Shown: positions 52,828-62,420 of the stretch, piece by piece
Layout: each line of letters begins with the position of its first letter
Position numbering within the stretch: the stretch's first letter is position 1
From: Campylobacter sputorum subsp. sputorum
GTDB lineage: Bacteria; Campylobacterota; Campylobacteria; Campylobacterales; Campylobacteraceae
Length of the DNA stretch: 64,000 nucleotides
Direction of reading: 5' to 3'
Assembly (NCBI RefSeq): GCF_008245005.1
Contig: NZ_CP043427.1
Span: 1,240,001-1,304,000, forward strand
Program-made: the position numbers and the translations under genes
The notes under the pieces: model-generated
Database searches by the model: none
What the model was told of the DNA's origin: nothing
What the model saw: only the letters and a program-made list of their open reading frames with translations

Positions 52828-53817
52828 CTAATCCTTTTTAAACTCAATTATTTTAAATCTATCTCCCATAACACGAGGATCTACAAGATATTTAACCTGT
52901 GATATAGCGTTTTGATAAGCCCTAAATCCTGCATTTTGTTCTATTTCTTTTACTATATCCATAATGCCAGCATTTATAAGCCAAGCACCTTGTTTGTCAA
53001 ATTTAACCATTTTAAAACCAGTATTTTCAAATACTTTTTTTATAAGCTTAAAATTTACATCATAAGTTATATCACTGATGCCAAAAAAATCTTTTAAATT
53101 TGAAAGTTCAAAAAAATTATAAACTTGATGGTTTTTATAAACTCTAAGTGCGGATTTTTGAGTGTTATTCATATCGCCATAATCAGCAGTTAAAAACCAA
53201 CATTTTTTAGATGAGTTATAAATTTCCTTTATAAAATTCTCTAAATTTATAGGTATTTCACCATTTTGTATATCAAATTTATTTAATAAAAGCAAAGTTT
53301 GTTCGTCTATTTTTTCAAACCTTAAATCATCATCATTAACATATAACATTTTATTATCTTTGATAACTTCACATGCAAAAGTATCTAAAAGCTCATTACT
53401 CATAAAAAATGCATTTTCAAAACTACACTCTTTTAAATTTAAATGATGATGTATAGTTATTTTATCTTCAAAACTTTGTTTAAATTTAAGTTGCTGTATT
53501 TTCCTTAAATTTTCATGTGGTTCTATAATGTGAAATTTTAAACCCTCTAAAATGTTTTTATCAAAACTATATAGACCTTGTATAAAATCAACCATCATAC
53601 TACCATCATTTGCACCTATTTCTATAATGTTACAATTTTGATTGATTTGATCATTTTTTACCAAATTTATAAAATATTTTCCAAGAGTTAGACCAAAGAT
53701 AGACCCAACGCTCACAGAGGTGTAAAAATCTCCATTTTTTCCTACATTTACACCACTTTTATAATAATTATGATTTAACCAAATTTCGAAATATTCGCTA
53801 AATTTCATATTCATCAA
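52828..53817 (-). CDS. MidA-family SAM-dependent methyltransferase
   Basis: 329 residues matching the MidA/NDUFAF7 class: NIIEIGANDGSMMVDFIQGL near residue 66 is the SAM-binding loop, FHIIEPHENLRKIQQLKF near 98 and FFMSNELLDTFACEV near 135 are the family segments. In mitochondria NDUFAF7 methylates an arginine of complex I; the bacterial target is unknown, and whether this applies is inference. It overlaps the end of argD by 20 bases. Several ATGs (codons 1, 2, 4) make the exact start uncertain. Confidence 0.8.
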   Translation of the reverse strand: MMNMKFSEYFEIWLNHNYYKSGVNVGKNGDFYTSVSVGSIFGLTLGKYFINLVKNDQINQNCNIIEIGANDGSMMVDFIQGLYSFDKNILEGLKFHIIEPHENLRKIQQLKFKQSFEDKITIHHHLNLKECSFENAFFMSNELLDTFACEVIKDNKMLYVNDDDLRFEKIDEQTLLLLNKFDIQNGEIPINLENFIKEIYNSSKKCWFLTADYGDMNNTQKSALRVYKNHQVYNFFELSNLKDFFGISDITYDVNFKLIKKVFENTGFKMVKFDKQGAWLINAGIMDIVKEIEQNAGFRAYQNAISQVKYLVDPRVMGDRFKIIEFKKD

Positions 53818-54961
53818 GTGCTTTTTTAAATCTTTTAAAACCTTCTTTTATCTCTTTTTTACTTATATTTAAAGGCGGTAAAAAACGCAAAATATCTTTG
53901 CCTGATTTTAAAATAAGAAGTTTGTTTTTGATACATAAATCATAAATTTTACTAAAATCAACTCCATCATTTACTTTTAAACCAAGCATGAGTCCAAGAC
54001 CTGTTTTTTCTTTAAAAATTTTAGGGTATTTTGATACAAAAATACTAAGCCCATCGTTAAACTCGCTGATAGTATGGTCTAGTTTTGAGCTTTTTTTAAG
54101 TTTATTTAACTCTTTTAAAACGCATAATCCAGCAGAAGTTGCTAAGAAATTTCCGCCAAAAGTACTTCCATGATCTCCTAGCTCAAATATATCCTCTCTT
54201 ACAACACAAGCTCCTATTGGCACACCACCAGCTAATCCTTTTGCAAATGTTATAACATCTGGTTTAATGCCATAATGTTTAGATGTAACAAACTCGCCAG
54301 TTCTATACATGCCACACTGAACTTCATCAGTTATCAAAAGTAAATTTTTCTCTTTTAAAACTTTGGCTAATCTTTGAACTTCTGATTTATCAAGTGCTTT
54401 TATGCCACCCTCACCTTGCACAAGTTCAATCATAACTCCAACTGTATTTTCACTGATATTTTTTATAATCTCATCAATGCTATCAAAAAATTTAAATCCC
54501 TCAGGATATGGCGAAAAGCAATCAGGATGAAACTTATCTTGACCGTTTGCTTTTAGCGTAGCTAATGTTCTTCCATGAAACGAATTACTCAGCGTTAGTA
54601 TTTCGAATTTATGCTTTTTAAATTTAACATAGCCATATTTTCTAGCGTATTTTATAGCACATTCATTTGCCTCACAACCGCTATTACAAAAAAATGCGTA
54701 TGTTTTGTATCCAAGCGTATCGCTTATGAGTTTTGCAAGTTTTTCTTGCGTTTTTATATGATATAAATTTGAACTATGGATAATATTTTTGGCTTGATTT
54801 TGTATAGTTGAAATAAGCTTTTTATGAGAATGCCCCAAAGAACAAACCCCAATGCCTGAGCCAAAATCTATATATTGGTTATATTTGTCATCATAAAGCT
54901 TAGCACCTTTTCCACATACAAAGCTAATATTAGCTCTATTAAATAAATTCATCAAATTCAT
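53798..54961 (-). CDS. argD: acetylornithine aminotransferase
   Basis: PLP transaminase of arginine synthesis. I chose the ATG at 54961 (MNLMNLFNRANISF) because GGAG lies seven bases before it; an in-frame start 27 bases earlier is less likely. The 387 residues show YIDFGSGIGVCSLGHSHKK near 36, the PLP lysine in TFAKGLAGGVPIGACV near 245 and GSTFGGNFLATSAG near 270. argF lies at 31-32 kb. A role as succinyldiaminopimelate aminotransferase as well is usual for ArgD. Confidence 0.9.
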   Translation of the reverse strand: MNLMNLFNRANISFVCGKGAKLYDDKYNQYIDFGSGIGVCSLGHSHKKLISTIQNQAKNIIHSSNLYHIKTQEKLAKLISDTLGYKTYAFFCNSGCEANECAIKYARKYGYVKFKKHKFEILTLSNSFHGRTLATLKANGQDKFHPDCFSPYPEGFKFFDSIDEIIKNISENTVGVMIELVQGEGGIKALDKSEVQRLAKVLKEKNLLLITDEVQCGMYRTGEFVTSKHYGIKPDVITFAKGLAGGVPIGACVVREDIFELGDHGSTFGGNFLATSAGLCVLKELNKLKKSSKLDHTISEFNDGLSIFVSKYPKIFKEKTGLGLMLGLKVNDGVDFSKIYDLCIKNKLLILKSGKDILRFLPPLNISKKEIKEGFKRFKKALDEYEI

Positions 54962-54963
54962 TT

Positions 54964-55581
54964 TTACTCCAATGTTCCTAAATTCCATTGCCTATAATAC
55001 GCTAACATTCTAAATGCTATCCCAAAAGATAAAAGACAGATAAATGTTATGATATTATTATCTATTCCTATTAAATGAAGCAAATAATATATCGCACTTA
55101 TGAGTATAGCAACACTTCCATAAAGTCCGCTTAGCAAAAACCAAGGAACTTCATTTAAAACAATATCCCTTAAAAGACCGCCACAAACTCCGTTTATAAA
55201 CCCAATGGCTATCACACCAAATACATTATAACTATACTCTATAGCAACTATAGAACCGACTATAGAAAACGCAACCACATCTATGGCATCTGTAAAAACA
55301 AAAGCGGCATGTGTTTTTATCCTATCATTTTTATGAAGTTTTAAAACAATTGCGAGAGTCATAACGACTATTACAATAGAACACGGCATATAATGAGTAA
55401 AAGAGTAAAGCGGACGACCGACTGTGATATCTCTTAAAATACCGCCACCAAGGGCTGTTAAAAAAGAGGATATAAAAATACCCAAAAAATCACATTTCTT
55501 TGAAACGCCAAAATAAAACCCGCTAAGAGCAGCTGAGGCTATACCGATATACTCAGATAAAAGAACTATATCAATATCCAC
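54964..55581 (-). CDS. TRIC/UPF0126 membrane protein
   Basis: 205 residues, about seven membrane helices, made of two similar halves. Each half carries the UPF0126 motif GGxxRD (GGGILRDITVGRPL near residue 45 and GGLLRDIVLNEVPW near 134). Bacterial relatives form trimeric cation channels of the TRIC type; the ion and physiological role are unproven. It ends two bases before the argD start, and starts 24 bases after leuA. Confidence 0.85.
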   Translation of the reverse strand: MDIDIVLLSEYIGIASAALSGFYFGVSKKCDFLGIFISSFLTALGGGILRDITVGRPLYSFTHYMPCSIVIVVMTLAIVLKLHKNDRIKTHAAFVFTDAIDVVAFSIVGSIVAIEYSYNVFGVIAIGFINGVCGGLLRDIVLNEVPWFLLSGLYGSVAILISAIYYLLHLIGIDNNIITFICLLSFGIAFRMLAYYRQWNLGTLE

Positions 55582-55605
55582 TTTTTATCTTTTTTATTTA
55601 AAAAT

Positions 55606-57120
55606 TTATTTCATTATAAGATAGCTATTTAAAGCACCAATATATGCCTTTGCAGTAGCCATCATTGTATCAACATCAAGCCCATGACCAATTACAGCTT
55701 TTTTTCCATCAAATTCTACTTTTACAACAACTTTAGCAAGTGCATCTTTTCCTTGTGAAACTGCATCAACTTGATAATCTTTTAAAACACCATCTATATT
55801 TGAAATTCTATCAATTACTTTAAATATCGCATCAACAGCACCATTTCCAAGAGCTGATTCACTTATTATTTCATCATTATGTTTTATTGTTATAGAAGCA
55901 CTTGCATGGGCTTTATTGCAAGAATTTGAACTAAGAGCAATAATTTCATAAGATTTAGGAATTTTTGTTATCTCATTTGCAACCAAAGCCCTTAAATCAT
56001 CATCAAATATATCTTTTTTCTTATCTGCCAAATCTTTAAATTTAGAAAAAGCTCTATTCAATTCTTCGTCATTTAAATCATAACCTAAATTTAAAAGTTT
56101 ATCTTTAAATGCATGTCTTCCGCTATGCTTACCAAGAACTATAGAGTTATCATCTTCTATGCCGATGTCTTTTGGAGACATAATCTCATAAGTTTGAGCA
56201 TGTTTTAAAACACCATCTTGATGAATTCCGCTTTCATGAGAAAAAGCATTTTTACCAACTATGGCTTTATTTGGCTGTGGCTCAATGCCGGTAATACTAG
56301 CAACAAGCCTGCTTGTAGTATAAATTTCTTTAGTTATAATATCTGTATAAAATGGCTCAAATATATCTTTTCTTGTTTTGATATTCATAACTATCTCTTC
56401 AAGTGCCGCATTTCCAGCCCTTTCACCAAGTCCATTTATAGTGCATTCAACCTGCCTTGCACCAGCTTTTAAACAAGCTAAAGTATTTGCAACACCAAGC
56501 CCCAAATCATTATGATTATGTACAGAAACTATAGCTCTTTTTCCTATAAAATCACTCATTTGTTTTATCATATCAGCTAGCTCATCAGGAAGTCTGTATC
56601 CAACAGTATCTGGTAAATTTATAGTTGTGGCTCCAGCTTGAATTACAGCACCAACTATCTCTTTCATAAATGATATTTCACTTCTACTTGCGTCTTCGCA
56701 ACTAAACTCAATATCATCCACAAATGTTTTAGCATAAGTTACAGCATTTACGGCTTTTTTTATAACTTCATCTGGTTTTAATTTTAATTTATACTCCATG
56801 TGTATGGGACTTGTAGCTATAAATGTATGAATTCTTTGATTTTTAGCTTTTGATATAGCCATAGCAGCGGACTTTATGTCTTTTTCAACAGATCTTGCAA
56901 GAGAGCAAACTCGTATTTTATCAACCTCTTTTGAGATAAGTTCTATTGCATTAAAATCTCCGCTACTTGCAGCAGCAAAACCAGCTTCTATAACATCCAC
57001 ACCAAGTTTTTCAAGCTGAAGAGCTATTTGAATTTTCTCTTCAGTATTCATTGAAGCACCAGGGCTTTGCTCGCCGTCTCTTAAAGTGGTATCAAAAATT
57101 ATAATTTTATCATCATTCAT
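55606..57120 (-). CDS. leuA: 2-isopropylmalate synthase
   Basis: Condenses acetyl-CoA with 2-ketoisovalerate, the first committed step of leucine synthesis. The 504 residues have the catalytic DRE-TIM barrel ([17 protein letters not shown] near residue 7, [16 protein letters not shown] near 202), the HESGIHQDG segment near 295, and the C-terminal regulatory LeuA domain (about 385-504) for leucine feedback. leuB, leuC and leuD are outside the window. No leader peptide attenuator is visible in the 44-base upstream gap. Confidence 0.96.
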   Translation of the reverse strand: MNDDKIIIFDTTLRDGEQSPGASMNTEEKIQIALQLEKLGVDVIEAGFAAASSGDFNAIELISKEVDKIRVCSLARSVEKDIKSAAMAISKAKNQRIHTFIATSPIHMEYKLKLKPDEVIKKAVNAVTYAKTFVDDIEFSCEDASRSEISFMKEIVGAVIQAGATTINLPDTVGYRLPDELADMIKQMSDFIGKRAIVSVHNHNDLGLGVANTLACLKAGARQVECTINGLGERAGNAALEEIVMNIKTRKDIFEPFYTDIITKEIYTTSRLVASITGIEPQPNKAIVGKNAFSHESGIHQDGVLKHAQTYEIMSPKDIGIEDDNSIVLGKHSGRHAFKDKLLNLGYDLNDEELNRAFSKFKDLADKKKDIFDDDLRALVANEITKIPKSYEIIALSSNSCNKAHASASITIKHNDEIISESALGNGAVDAIFKVIDRISNIDGVLKDYQVDAVSQGKDALAKVVVKVEFDGKKAVIGHGLDVDTMMATAKAYIGALNSYLIMK

Positions 57121-57164
57121 TTTTTACCTTTTTAAGTTATTTAAAATATTTTAATATAAATATT

Positions 57165-57896
57165 TTAAATATTTCTTGGAAATTTAGCTCTATAAATATT
57201 ATAAATCGCTCTTATTATGCCATATAAAACATATCCACTTGTTACAATGAAAGCAAACTCTAATGGATATAAATATAAAAGAAAAAATACTAACAAAAGC
57301 CATACTAACACTTTTAAAAAATTTGCCTTTTGATAATCAATCTTTTTAAAACTCGGATATCTAACATTGCTAACCATTAAAAGTGCAAGACCACTAATAA
57401 CAAAAATTAACAACCATTCATAACCTTTCATAAAAGAATACTCTAGGTAAAAAGCAATCCAAACAGAGGTTACAACTGCTGCAGTTGGTATTGGAAGACC
57501 TATAAAAACGCTTGGTTCATAAGTTCCAGTAGTTACATTAAATCTTGCAAGTCTAATGGCACCAAAAACAACAAACATACTTGCCACTAAAGAGCCAAAT
57601 TTACCAAAACTATGACCATATGTGAAATAAAACAGCATTGCAGGAGCAACTCCAAAGGCTATTATATCAGCTAAACTATCAAACTCTAAACCAAATTTAG
57701 ATGTAGTGTGCGTAAGTCTTGCAACTCTTCCATCAAGACCATCTAGCAATAAAGACAAAATTATATAAAGTATCGCTTTACCATAATGACCATTTGCCGC
57801 AGAAATAATGCTTATAATTCCAACAAACGCACTTGCTGCTGTGAATAAATTTGGCAAGATATATATAATTTGTGGCTTATTGCTATTTTCTTTCAT
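57165..57896 (-). CDS. pssA: CDP-diacylglycerol–serine O-phosphatidyltransferase
   Basis: Inner-membrane enzyme making phosphatidylserine, precursor of phosphatidylethanolamine. 243 residues, about seven to eight membrane helices, with the CDP-alcohol phosphotransferase motif DGLDGRVARLTHTTSKFGLEFDSLAD (D…D, G, D…D pattern) starting near residue 50. It overlaps ftsH by four bases. psd is not adjacent here. Confidence 0.93.
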   Translation of the reverse strand: MKENSNKPQIIYILPNLFTAASAFVGIISIISAANGHYGKAILYIILSLLLDGLDGRVARLTHTTSKFGLEFDSLADIIAFGVAPAMLFYFTYGHSFGKFGSLVASMFVVFGAIRLARFNVTTGTYEPSVFIGLPIPTAAVVTSVWIAFYLEYSFMKGYEWLLIFVISGLALLMVSNVRYPSFKKIDYQKANFLKVLVWLLLVFFLLYLYPLEFAFIVTSGYVLYGIIRAIYNIYRAKFPRNI

Positions 57897-59812
57897 ACTT
57901 CAATCTCTTCTTTTTCATCTTTATTAGAGATATTTAATCTGCTTGGAAGAGAATTTTCTTCTTCGTATTTTTTAATAATTTCTCTAACTTGCTCTCCTGT
58001 TATGGTTTCTGTTTCATATAACGCACTTACCATATTTTCTATAGCACCACTATAAGTTTGCAAAGTTTTTAGGACTTCTTCAAATCTCTCATTTAATGTC
58101 TCTTTTACGAAATCATCAAGCTTTTTAGCCATATCATCGCTATAATCCTTTAAACTTTGTCCGCCATTTAAAAATACATTTCTTTGTTTTTCTAAAACCA
58201 TAAGACCAGCAATATCACTCATTCCATACATAGAAACCATAGCTTTTATAATATCTGTTGCTCTTTCTAAATCATTACTAGCACCAGTTGAAATTTCTTT
58301 TATAAATACTTGCTCTGCTGCTCTACCACCAAGAAGCACATCAACTCTTGCTATTAGTTCATGACGCTGCATAAGAAATTTATTTTCTTCAGGGGTATTT
58401 AATGTATAACCAAGTGCAGCTAATCCTCTTGGAATTATAGAAACTTTTGTAACTTTTTCAGCACCTTTTGTAACTTCAGATATAAGAGCATGCCCACACT
58501 CATGATAAGCTACTATTCTTTTCTCTTTTGCATTTATTCGGCGAGATTTTTTCTCAAGTCCGGCTATTGCCCGCTCTACAGCTTCTACTAAATTTTGTTG
58601 ATTAACACTTGGGCTAGCATTTCTCCCAGCAAGAAGTGCAGCTTCATTTATAATATTTGCTAAATCTGCTCCAGCAAGACCGGCAGTTAATCTAGCTAGT
58701 GCTTCTAAATCAACATCGCTTGAAAGTTTTATATCTTTACTATGTGTTTTAAGTATAGCAACCCTTCCTTCAAAATCAGGCTTATCTACTAATACTTGTC
58801 TATCAAAACGACCCGGTCTAAGAAGTGCAGCATCTAAAACCTCTGGTCTATTAGTAGCTGCTAAAACTATAACAGGGCTTGAATCTGAACTAAATCCATC
58901 CATCTCAGCTAAAAGTTGATTTAGTGTTTGCTCTCTTTCATCATTTCCGCCATTAAAGCCATTTGCAGCCCTACTTTTACCTATAGCATCAATCTCATCT
59001 ATAAAAACAATTGCCGGAGCTTCTTTTTTTGCGTTTTCAAAAAGATCTCTAACCCTACTAGCACCAACGCCGACAAACATCTCTATAAAACTGGAGCCAG
59101 AAACTGAAAAAAATGGAACATTTGCTTCTCCCGCAACAGCTTTTGCAAGTAAAGTTTTACCAGTTCCTGGAGGTCCTACTAATAAAACACCCTTTGGAAT
59201 TTTAGCACCAAGAGAGATGTATCTATCTGGAAATTTAAGAAAATCAACTATTTCTTTTACCTCTTCTTTTGCTTCTTCAACGCCCGCTACATCATTAAAT
59301 TTAACTTTTGGCTTTTCTGAACTAACAAGCTTTTTACTACTCCCGATACCCAAAATTCCATTTCCCATATTTTTTTGCATACGACTTGCAAGAAACATCC
59401 ATATACCAAAAAATATAAATATAGGAATTACCCAAGAAAAAAGTATATCACTTAGCCAATTTGTCTCACTATATGCACCATATGGAATTCCATTTTCTTC
59501 AAGCAAGGTGATTAGAGTATTGTCATTTACTTTTTTTGCAACATAAACTATTTTCATACCGTTTGATGAAGATACACCTTTTATAGTTGTATTACCTATC
59601 GCAACTTCGCTTATATTTTTATTTTTTATAAGATTTTTAAATTCTGAGTAAGCTATATTTTTTGTAGAAGCACCTTGTTGTCCAAATCCTACGCCACTTT
59701 CTGAAAATCCCCTAAAAACCGTTACTAATACTATAGCAAATATTGCAAAAACTAGTATTGGGTTTTTATTAAAAAAATTATTTCCATTATTTTTATTATC
59801 GTTATTATTCAC
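57893..59812 (-). CDS. ftsH: ATP-dependent zinc metalloprotease FtsH
   Basis: Membrane AAA+ protease for quality control. 639 residues: two N-terminal membrane helices (about 16-36 and 128-148) around a periplasmic domain, the AAA module with Walker [11 protein letters not shown] near 212 and FIDEIDAIG near 270, the second region of homology [10 protein letters not shown] near 340, and the M41 protease motif HECGH near 440. It is co-transcribed with pssA downstream and lies 15 bases after prmA. Confidence 0.97.
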   Translation of the reverse strand: MNNNDNKNNGNNFFNKNPILVFAIFAIVLVTVFRGFSESGVGFGQQGASTKNIAYSEFKNLIKNKNISEVAIGNTTIKGVSSSNGMKIVYVAKKVNDNTLITLLEENGIPYGAYSETNWLSDILFSWVIPIFIFFGIWMFLASRMQKNMGNGILGIGSSKKLVSSEKPKVKFNDVAGVEEAKEEVKEIVDFLKFPDRYISLGAKIPKGVLLVGPPGTGKTLLAKAVAGEANVPFFSVSGSSFIEMFVGVGASRVRDLFENAKKEAPAIVFIDEIDAIGKSRAANGFNGGNDEREQTLNQLLAEMDGFSSDSSPVIVLAATNRPEVLDAALLRPGRFDRQVLVDKPDFEGRVAILKTHSKDIKLSSDVDLEALARLTAGLAGADLANIINEAALLAGRNASPSVNQQNLVEAVERAIAGLEKKSRRINAKEKRIVAYHECGHALISEVTKGAEKVTKVSIIPRGLAALGYTLNTPEENKFLMQRHELIARVDVLLGGRAAEQVFIKEISTGASNDLERATDIIKAMVSMYGMSDIAGLMVLEKQRNVFLNGGQSLKDYSDDMAKKLDDFVKETLNERFEEVLKTLQTYSGAIENMVSALYETETITGEQVREIIKKYEEENSLPSRLNISNKDEKEEIEV

Positions 59813-59827
59813 TACTGTTCCTTAGAA

Positions 59828-60652
59828 TTATTTTTTAAATATAAAACTAGACCATTCATTTAGTTTTTCATGTTCTAGCAATGTTAAATCACTAAAGCTA
59901 TCTTTTATTCTACCGTCATATTTATTTAAGATACCAGATAGTAAAAGATATCCGTCTTTATTAATCGCTTTTTTTAAATCATTCTTTAATACAAAAATCA
60001 CATCAGCTATGATATTTGCAACAACAAAATCATATTTTTTTTCTAAATTTGATATAGATCCACACCAAAGATTATTAAGACTAACGCCATTTTTTCTAGC
60101 ATTAGACAAAGTGCTTTGTATAGCTTGCTCGTCTGTATCGCAACCATCTACACTAAGTCCCAATTTAGACATGATAATACTTAAAATACCACTTCCACAT
60201 CCAACATCAAGTGCTGTTTTAGTATCTTTTGTGTATTTTTGTATTAGTTGAATGCAAGTTGCAGTGCTTTCATGATGTCCAGAACCAAAAGCAAGTGCTG
60301 GATCTATAATAATATCCAAAAGACTATTTTTAGGCTTTTCCCAACTAGGTCTTATATAAAAATCGCCTATTTGTATAGGCTGAACACTATCTTGATATTT
60401 TTTTATCCAATCAATATTTTCTTTTTTTTCTAATTTAGATTCTATTACTATTTTTTTATTATATATCTCTTCAAGACGCTTTGCATATTCTTTAATGCCC
60501 CAAAGCACATCATCTAAATTTTCTTCGGATCTTATTATCAAACAATCATCTTTTTGTTCTATACAAGTTATACCTAAAGAAAAAATAAAATCTGAAAAAA
60601 GTTCAAAATACAGACTAGATTTTATACTTAATTCAAAAAAATGATCTTTCAT
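59828..60652 (-). CDS. prmA: ribosomal protein L11 methyltransferase
   Basis: Methylates ribosomal protein L11. The 274 residues have the PrmA-specific segments IIDPALAFGSGHHESTATCI near residue 112 and the SAM loop ALDVGCGSGILSIIMSKLG near 144, then NIIADVI near 215. It shares one base with cheY's end (start codon overlap at 60652). The link cheY–prmA–ftsH is, from memory, conserved in C. jejuni. Confidence 0.95.
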   Translation of the reverse strand: MKDHFFELSIKSSLYFELFSDFIFSLGITCIEQKDDCLIIRSEENLDDVLWGIKEYAKRLEEIYNKKIVIESKLEKKENIDWIKKYQDSVQPIQIGDFYIRPSWEKPKNSLLDIIIDPALAFGSGHHESTATCIQLIQKYTKDTKTALDVGCGSGILSIIMSKLGLSVDGCDTDEQAIQSTLSNARKNGVSLNNLWCGSISNLEKKYDFVVANIIADVIFVLKNDLKKAINKDGYLLLSGILNKYDGRIKDSFSDLTLLEHEKLNEWSSFIFKK

Positions 60653-61017
60653 TACCCAAGAACATCTTCTAGCTTCTCTTTTAAAACCTGAGGTGTGAAA
60701 GGTTTTACAATATAGTTATTTACTCCCGCTTTTAAAGCTGTAATAACTTCTGCTTTTCCACCTTCTGTTGTAACCATAATTATCGGCATATCAACATATT
60801 TTTGTTCAGCCCTAACTTTTTTAACAAGCTCAAGTCCGTTCATTTCTGGCATATTCCAATCTGTTATAAGCACATTAATATCAGGTGTTTTACTTAAAAT
60901 ATCCCAAGCCTCGACACCATGTTCTGCCTCTAAAACATCTTTATGTCCGAGTCTACCAAGGGTGTTTTTTATAATTCTTCGCATTGTCGAGCTATCGTCT
61001 ACAACTAAGAGTTTCAC
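60652..61017 (-). CDS. cheY: chemotaxis response regulator CheY
   Basis: Signals from CheA to the flagellar motor. The 121-residue receiver has acidic D7, D8 and phosphoacceptor D53 (LITDWNMPEMNG), T83 or T84 in VTTEGGK and the lysine in IVKPF near residue 105. No output domain follows. Its CheZ phosphatase partner is encoded at 1.6-2.4 kb. It overlaps prmA, so expression of the two is linked. Confidence 0.96.
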   Translation of the reverse strand: MKLLVVDDSSTMRRIIKNTLGRLGHKDVLEAEHGVEAWDILSKTPDINVLITDWNMPEMNGLELVKKVRAEQKYVDMPIIMVTTEGGKAEVITALKAGVNNYIVKPFTPQVLKEKLEDVLG

Positions 61018-61097
61018 AACTTTATCCTTTCAAATGTTTGTGGTAATTGTAACAAATTTTTATTTAACAAAACTTTATTAAATACTATCATAATTAA

Positions 61098-61808
61098 TTA
61101 AATGTTGATTTTAAACGCTTCTTTTAAATTTAAAGTTTTTTCATAATACGCTTTGCCAACTATGACGCCATAAATCTTGCCACTATTTTTAAGCGATATA
61201 ATATCATTTATATCTCTTACACCGCCACTTGCAATAGTTTTTATTCCGCTTATATCGGCAATTTCTTCACTAAATTTAACATTTACGCCACTAAGCATTC
61301 CATCTTTGCTAATGTCAGTGCATATTATGGCATCTACTCCGCATTTAGAATATTCGCTTGCAAGATCAATTGCTTTTTTACTACTTAGCTTAGCCCAGCC
61401 CTCAATAGCAACTATTCCATTTTTTGCATCTATTCCGACTGCAATTTTGTATTTTTTTGTCATTTTAGCTACAAATTCTTTATCTTTTATAGCAATTGAA
61501 CCCAAAATAAATCTATCTACACCTACATTTTTATATCTTATAATTGCATCTTCGTTTCTAATACCACCACCAACTTCTACTTTTAAATTTGTGTTAGATA
61601 TAATTTTTTCTATTGTTTTAAAATTTATAGATTCTCCAACAAAAGCACCGTCTAAATCAACGATATGAAGCCACTTTGCACCCATATCTTCAAATTCTTT
61701 TGCTAATTCCCAAGGTTCATTAGAATATATTTTGGCACTATTTATATCGCCTTTACTAAGTCTAACACAAAGCCCATTTTTTAAATCAATTGCTGGTAGT
61801 ATCTCCAT
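61098..61808 (-). CDS. hisA: ProFAR isomerase (HisA)
   Basis: Amadori isomerase in step four of histidine synthesis. The 236 residues are a TIM barrel with catalytic D8 in [15 protein letters not shown] and the second aspartate in [12 protein letters not shown] near residue 168; two phosphate-binding strands [10 protein letters not shown] and [10 protein letters not shown] are visible. It follows hisH directly (no gap), giving a hisH–hisA pair placed between pglF and cheY. Confidence 0.95.
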   Translation of the reverse strand: MEILPAIDLKNGLCVRLSKGDINSAKIYSNEPWELAKEFEDMGAKWLHIVDLDGAFVGESINFKTIEKIISNTNLKVEVGGGIRNEDAIIRYKNVGVDRFILGSIAIKDKEFVAKMTKKYKIAVGIDAKNGIVAIEGWAKLSSKKAIDLASEYSKCGVDAIICTDISKDGMLSGVNVKFSEEIADISGIKTIASGGVRDINDIISLKNSGKIYGVIVGKAYYEKTLNLKEAFKINI

Positions 61809-62420
61809 TTACATCTCCATAAAATTTTTAAATATTAATATACCATTTTTATGGCTCTTTTCTGGATGAGGTTGAAAAGCTATGACATTATCTTTACAAA
61901 TTGCACTTACAAACTCGTATCCATATTCACTTGTAGCTAAAACACAATCTTCTTTTGGCACAACATGATAGCTATGAACAAAATAAAAATATATGCTTGA
62001 GTTCAAATTTTTAGTTATTGCACTACTTTTTTTAAAATTTACACAATTCCAACCAACATGCGGAATTTTCAATTTTTTATCAAATTTATTTTCATCAAAT
62101 CTAATAACTTCGCCTTTTATAACACCAAGTCCTAAATTTTCTCCAAACTCATCGCTTTTTTCAAATAAAAGTTGCATGCCAAGACAAATTCCCAAAAATG
62201 GCTTTCCGCTTTTTATAAATTCTTTTATACTTTCATCAAGATTATTTGCTCTTAGTTTTTGCATTGCATCACCAAAAGCACCAACACCAGGAAGTATGAT
62301 CTTGTCAAATTTACACACTAAATTTGGATCATTTATAATCTCACATTTTTGCCCTAAAAAATCCAAAGCATTTCTAACACTTTGTAAATTTCCTGCACCA
62401 TAATCAATAATTCCTGTCAT
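61809..62420 (-). CDS. hisH: imidazole glycerol phosphate synthase glutaminase subunit
   Basis: Supplies ammonia to HisF. The 203 residues are a class I glutamine amidotransferase: IIDYGAGNLQSV at the start, the nucleophile cysteine in LGICLGMQLLF near residue 78 and the H-x-E dyad in AFQPHPEKSHKNG near 181. HisF is not in the window. Some Campylobacter HisH paralogues serve sugar amidation for flagellin glycans, but the adjacent hisA favours histidine synthesis. Its start overlaps the stop of pglF by one base. Confidence 0.92.
   Translation of the reverse strand: MTGIIDYGAGNLQSVRNALDFLGQKCEIINDPNLVCKFDKIILPGVGAFGDAMQKLRANNLDESIKEFIKSGKPFLGICLGMQLLFEKSDEFGENLGLGVIKGEVIRFDENKFDKKLKIPHVGWNCVNFKKSSAITKNLNSSIYFYFVHSYHVVPKEDCVLATSEYGYEFVSAICKDNVIAFQPHPEKSHKNGILIFKNFMEM

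Noticed and set aside
59217-59546. 109-codon plus-strand frame opposite ftsH
   Set aside because: Shadow of ftsH; composition and lack of a ribosome site argue against a gene.
61177-61668. 163-codon open frame on the plus strand opposite hisA
   Set aside because: It is the reverse shadow of hisA, with Ser/Ile/Leu-rich composition typical of antisense frames in AT-rich DNA and no ribosome site.
61993-62403. 136-codon plus-strand frame opposite hisH
   Set aside because: Antisense shadow of a clear hisH gene; no family resemblance.
61809-62420. HisH as a flagellin-glycan amidotransferase
   Set aside because: The neighbouring hisA supports histidine synthesis; no sugar-specific PtmG/LegG-like partner is nearby.
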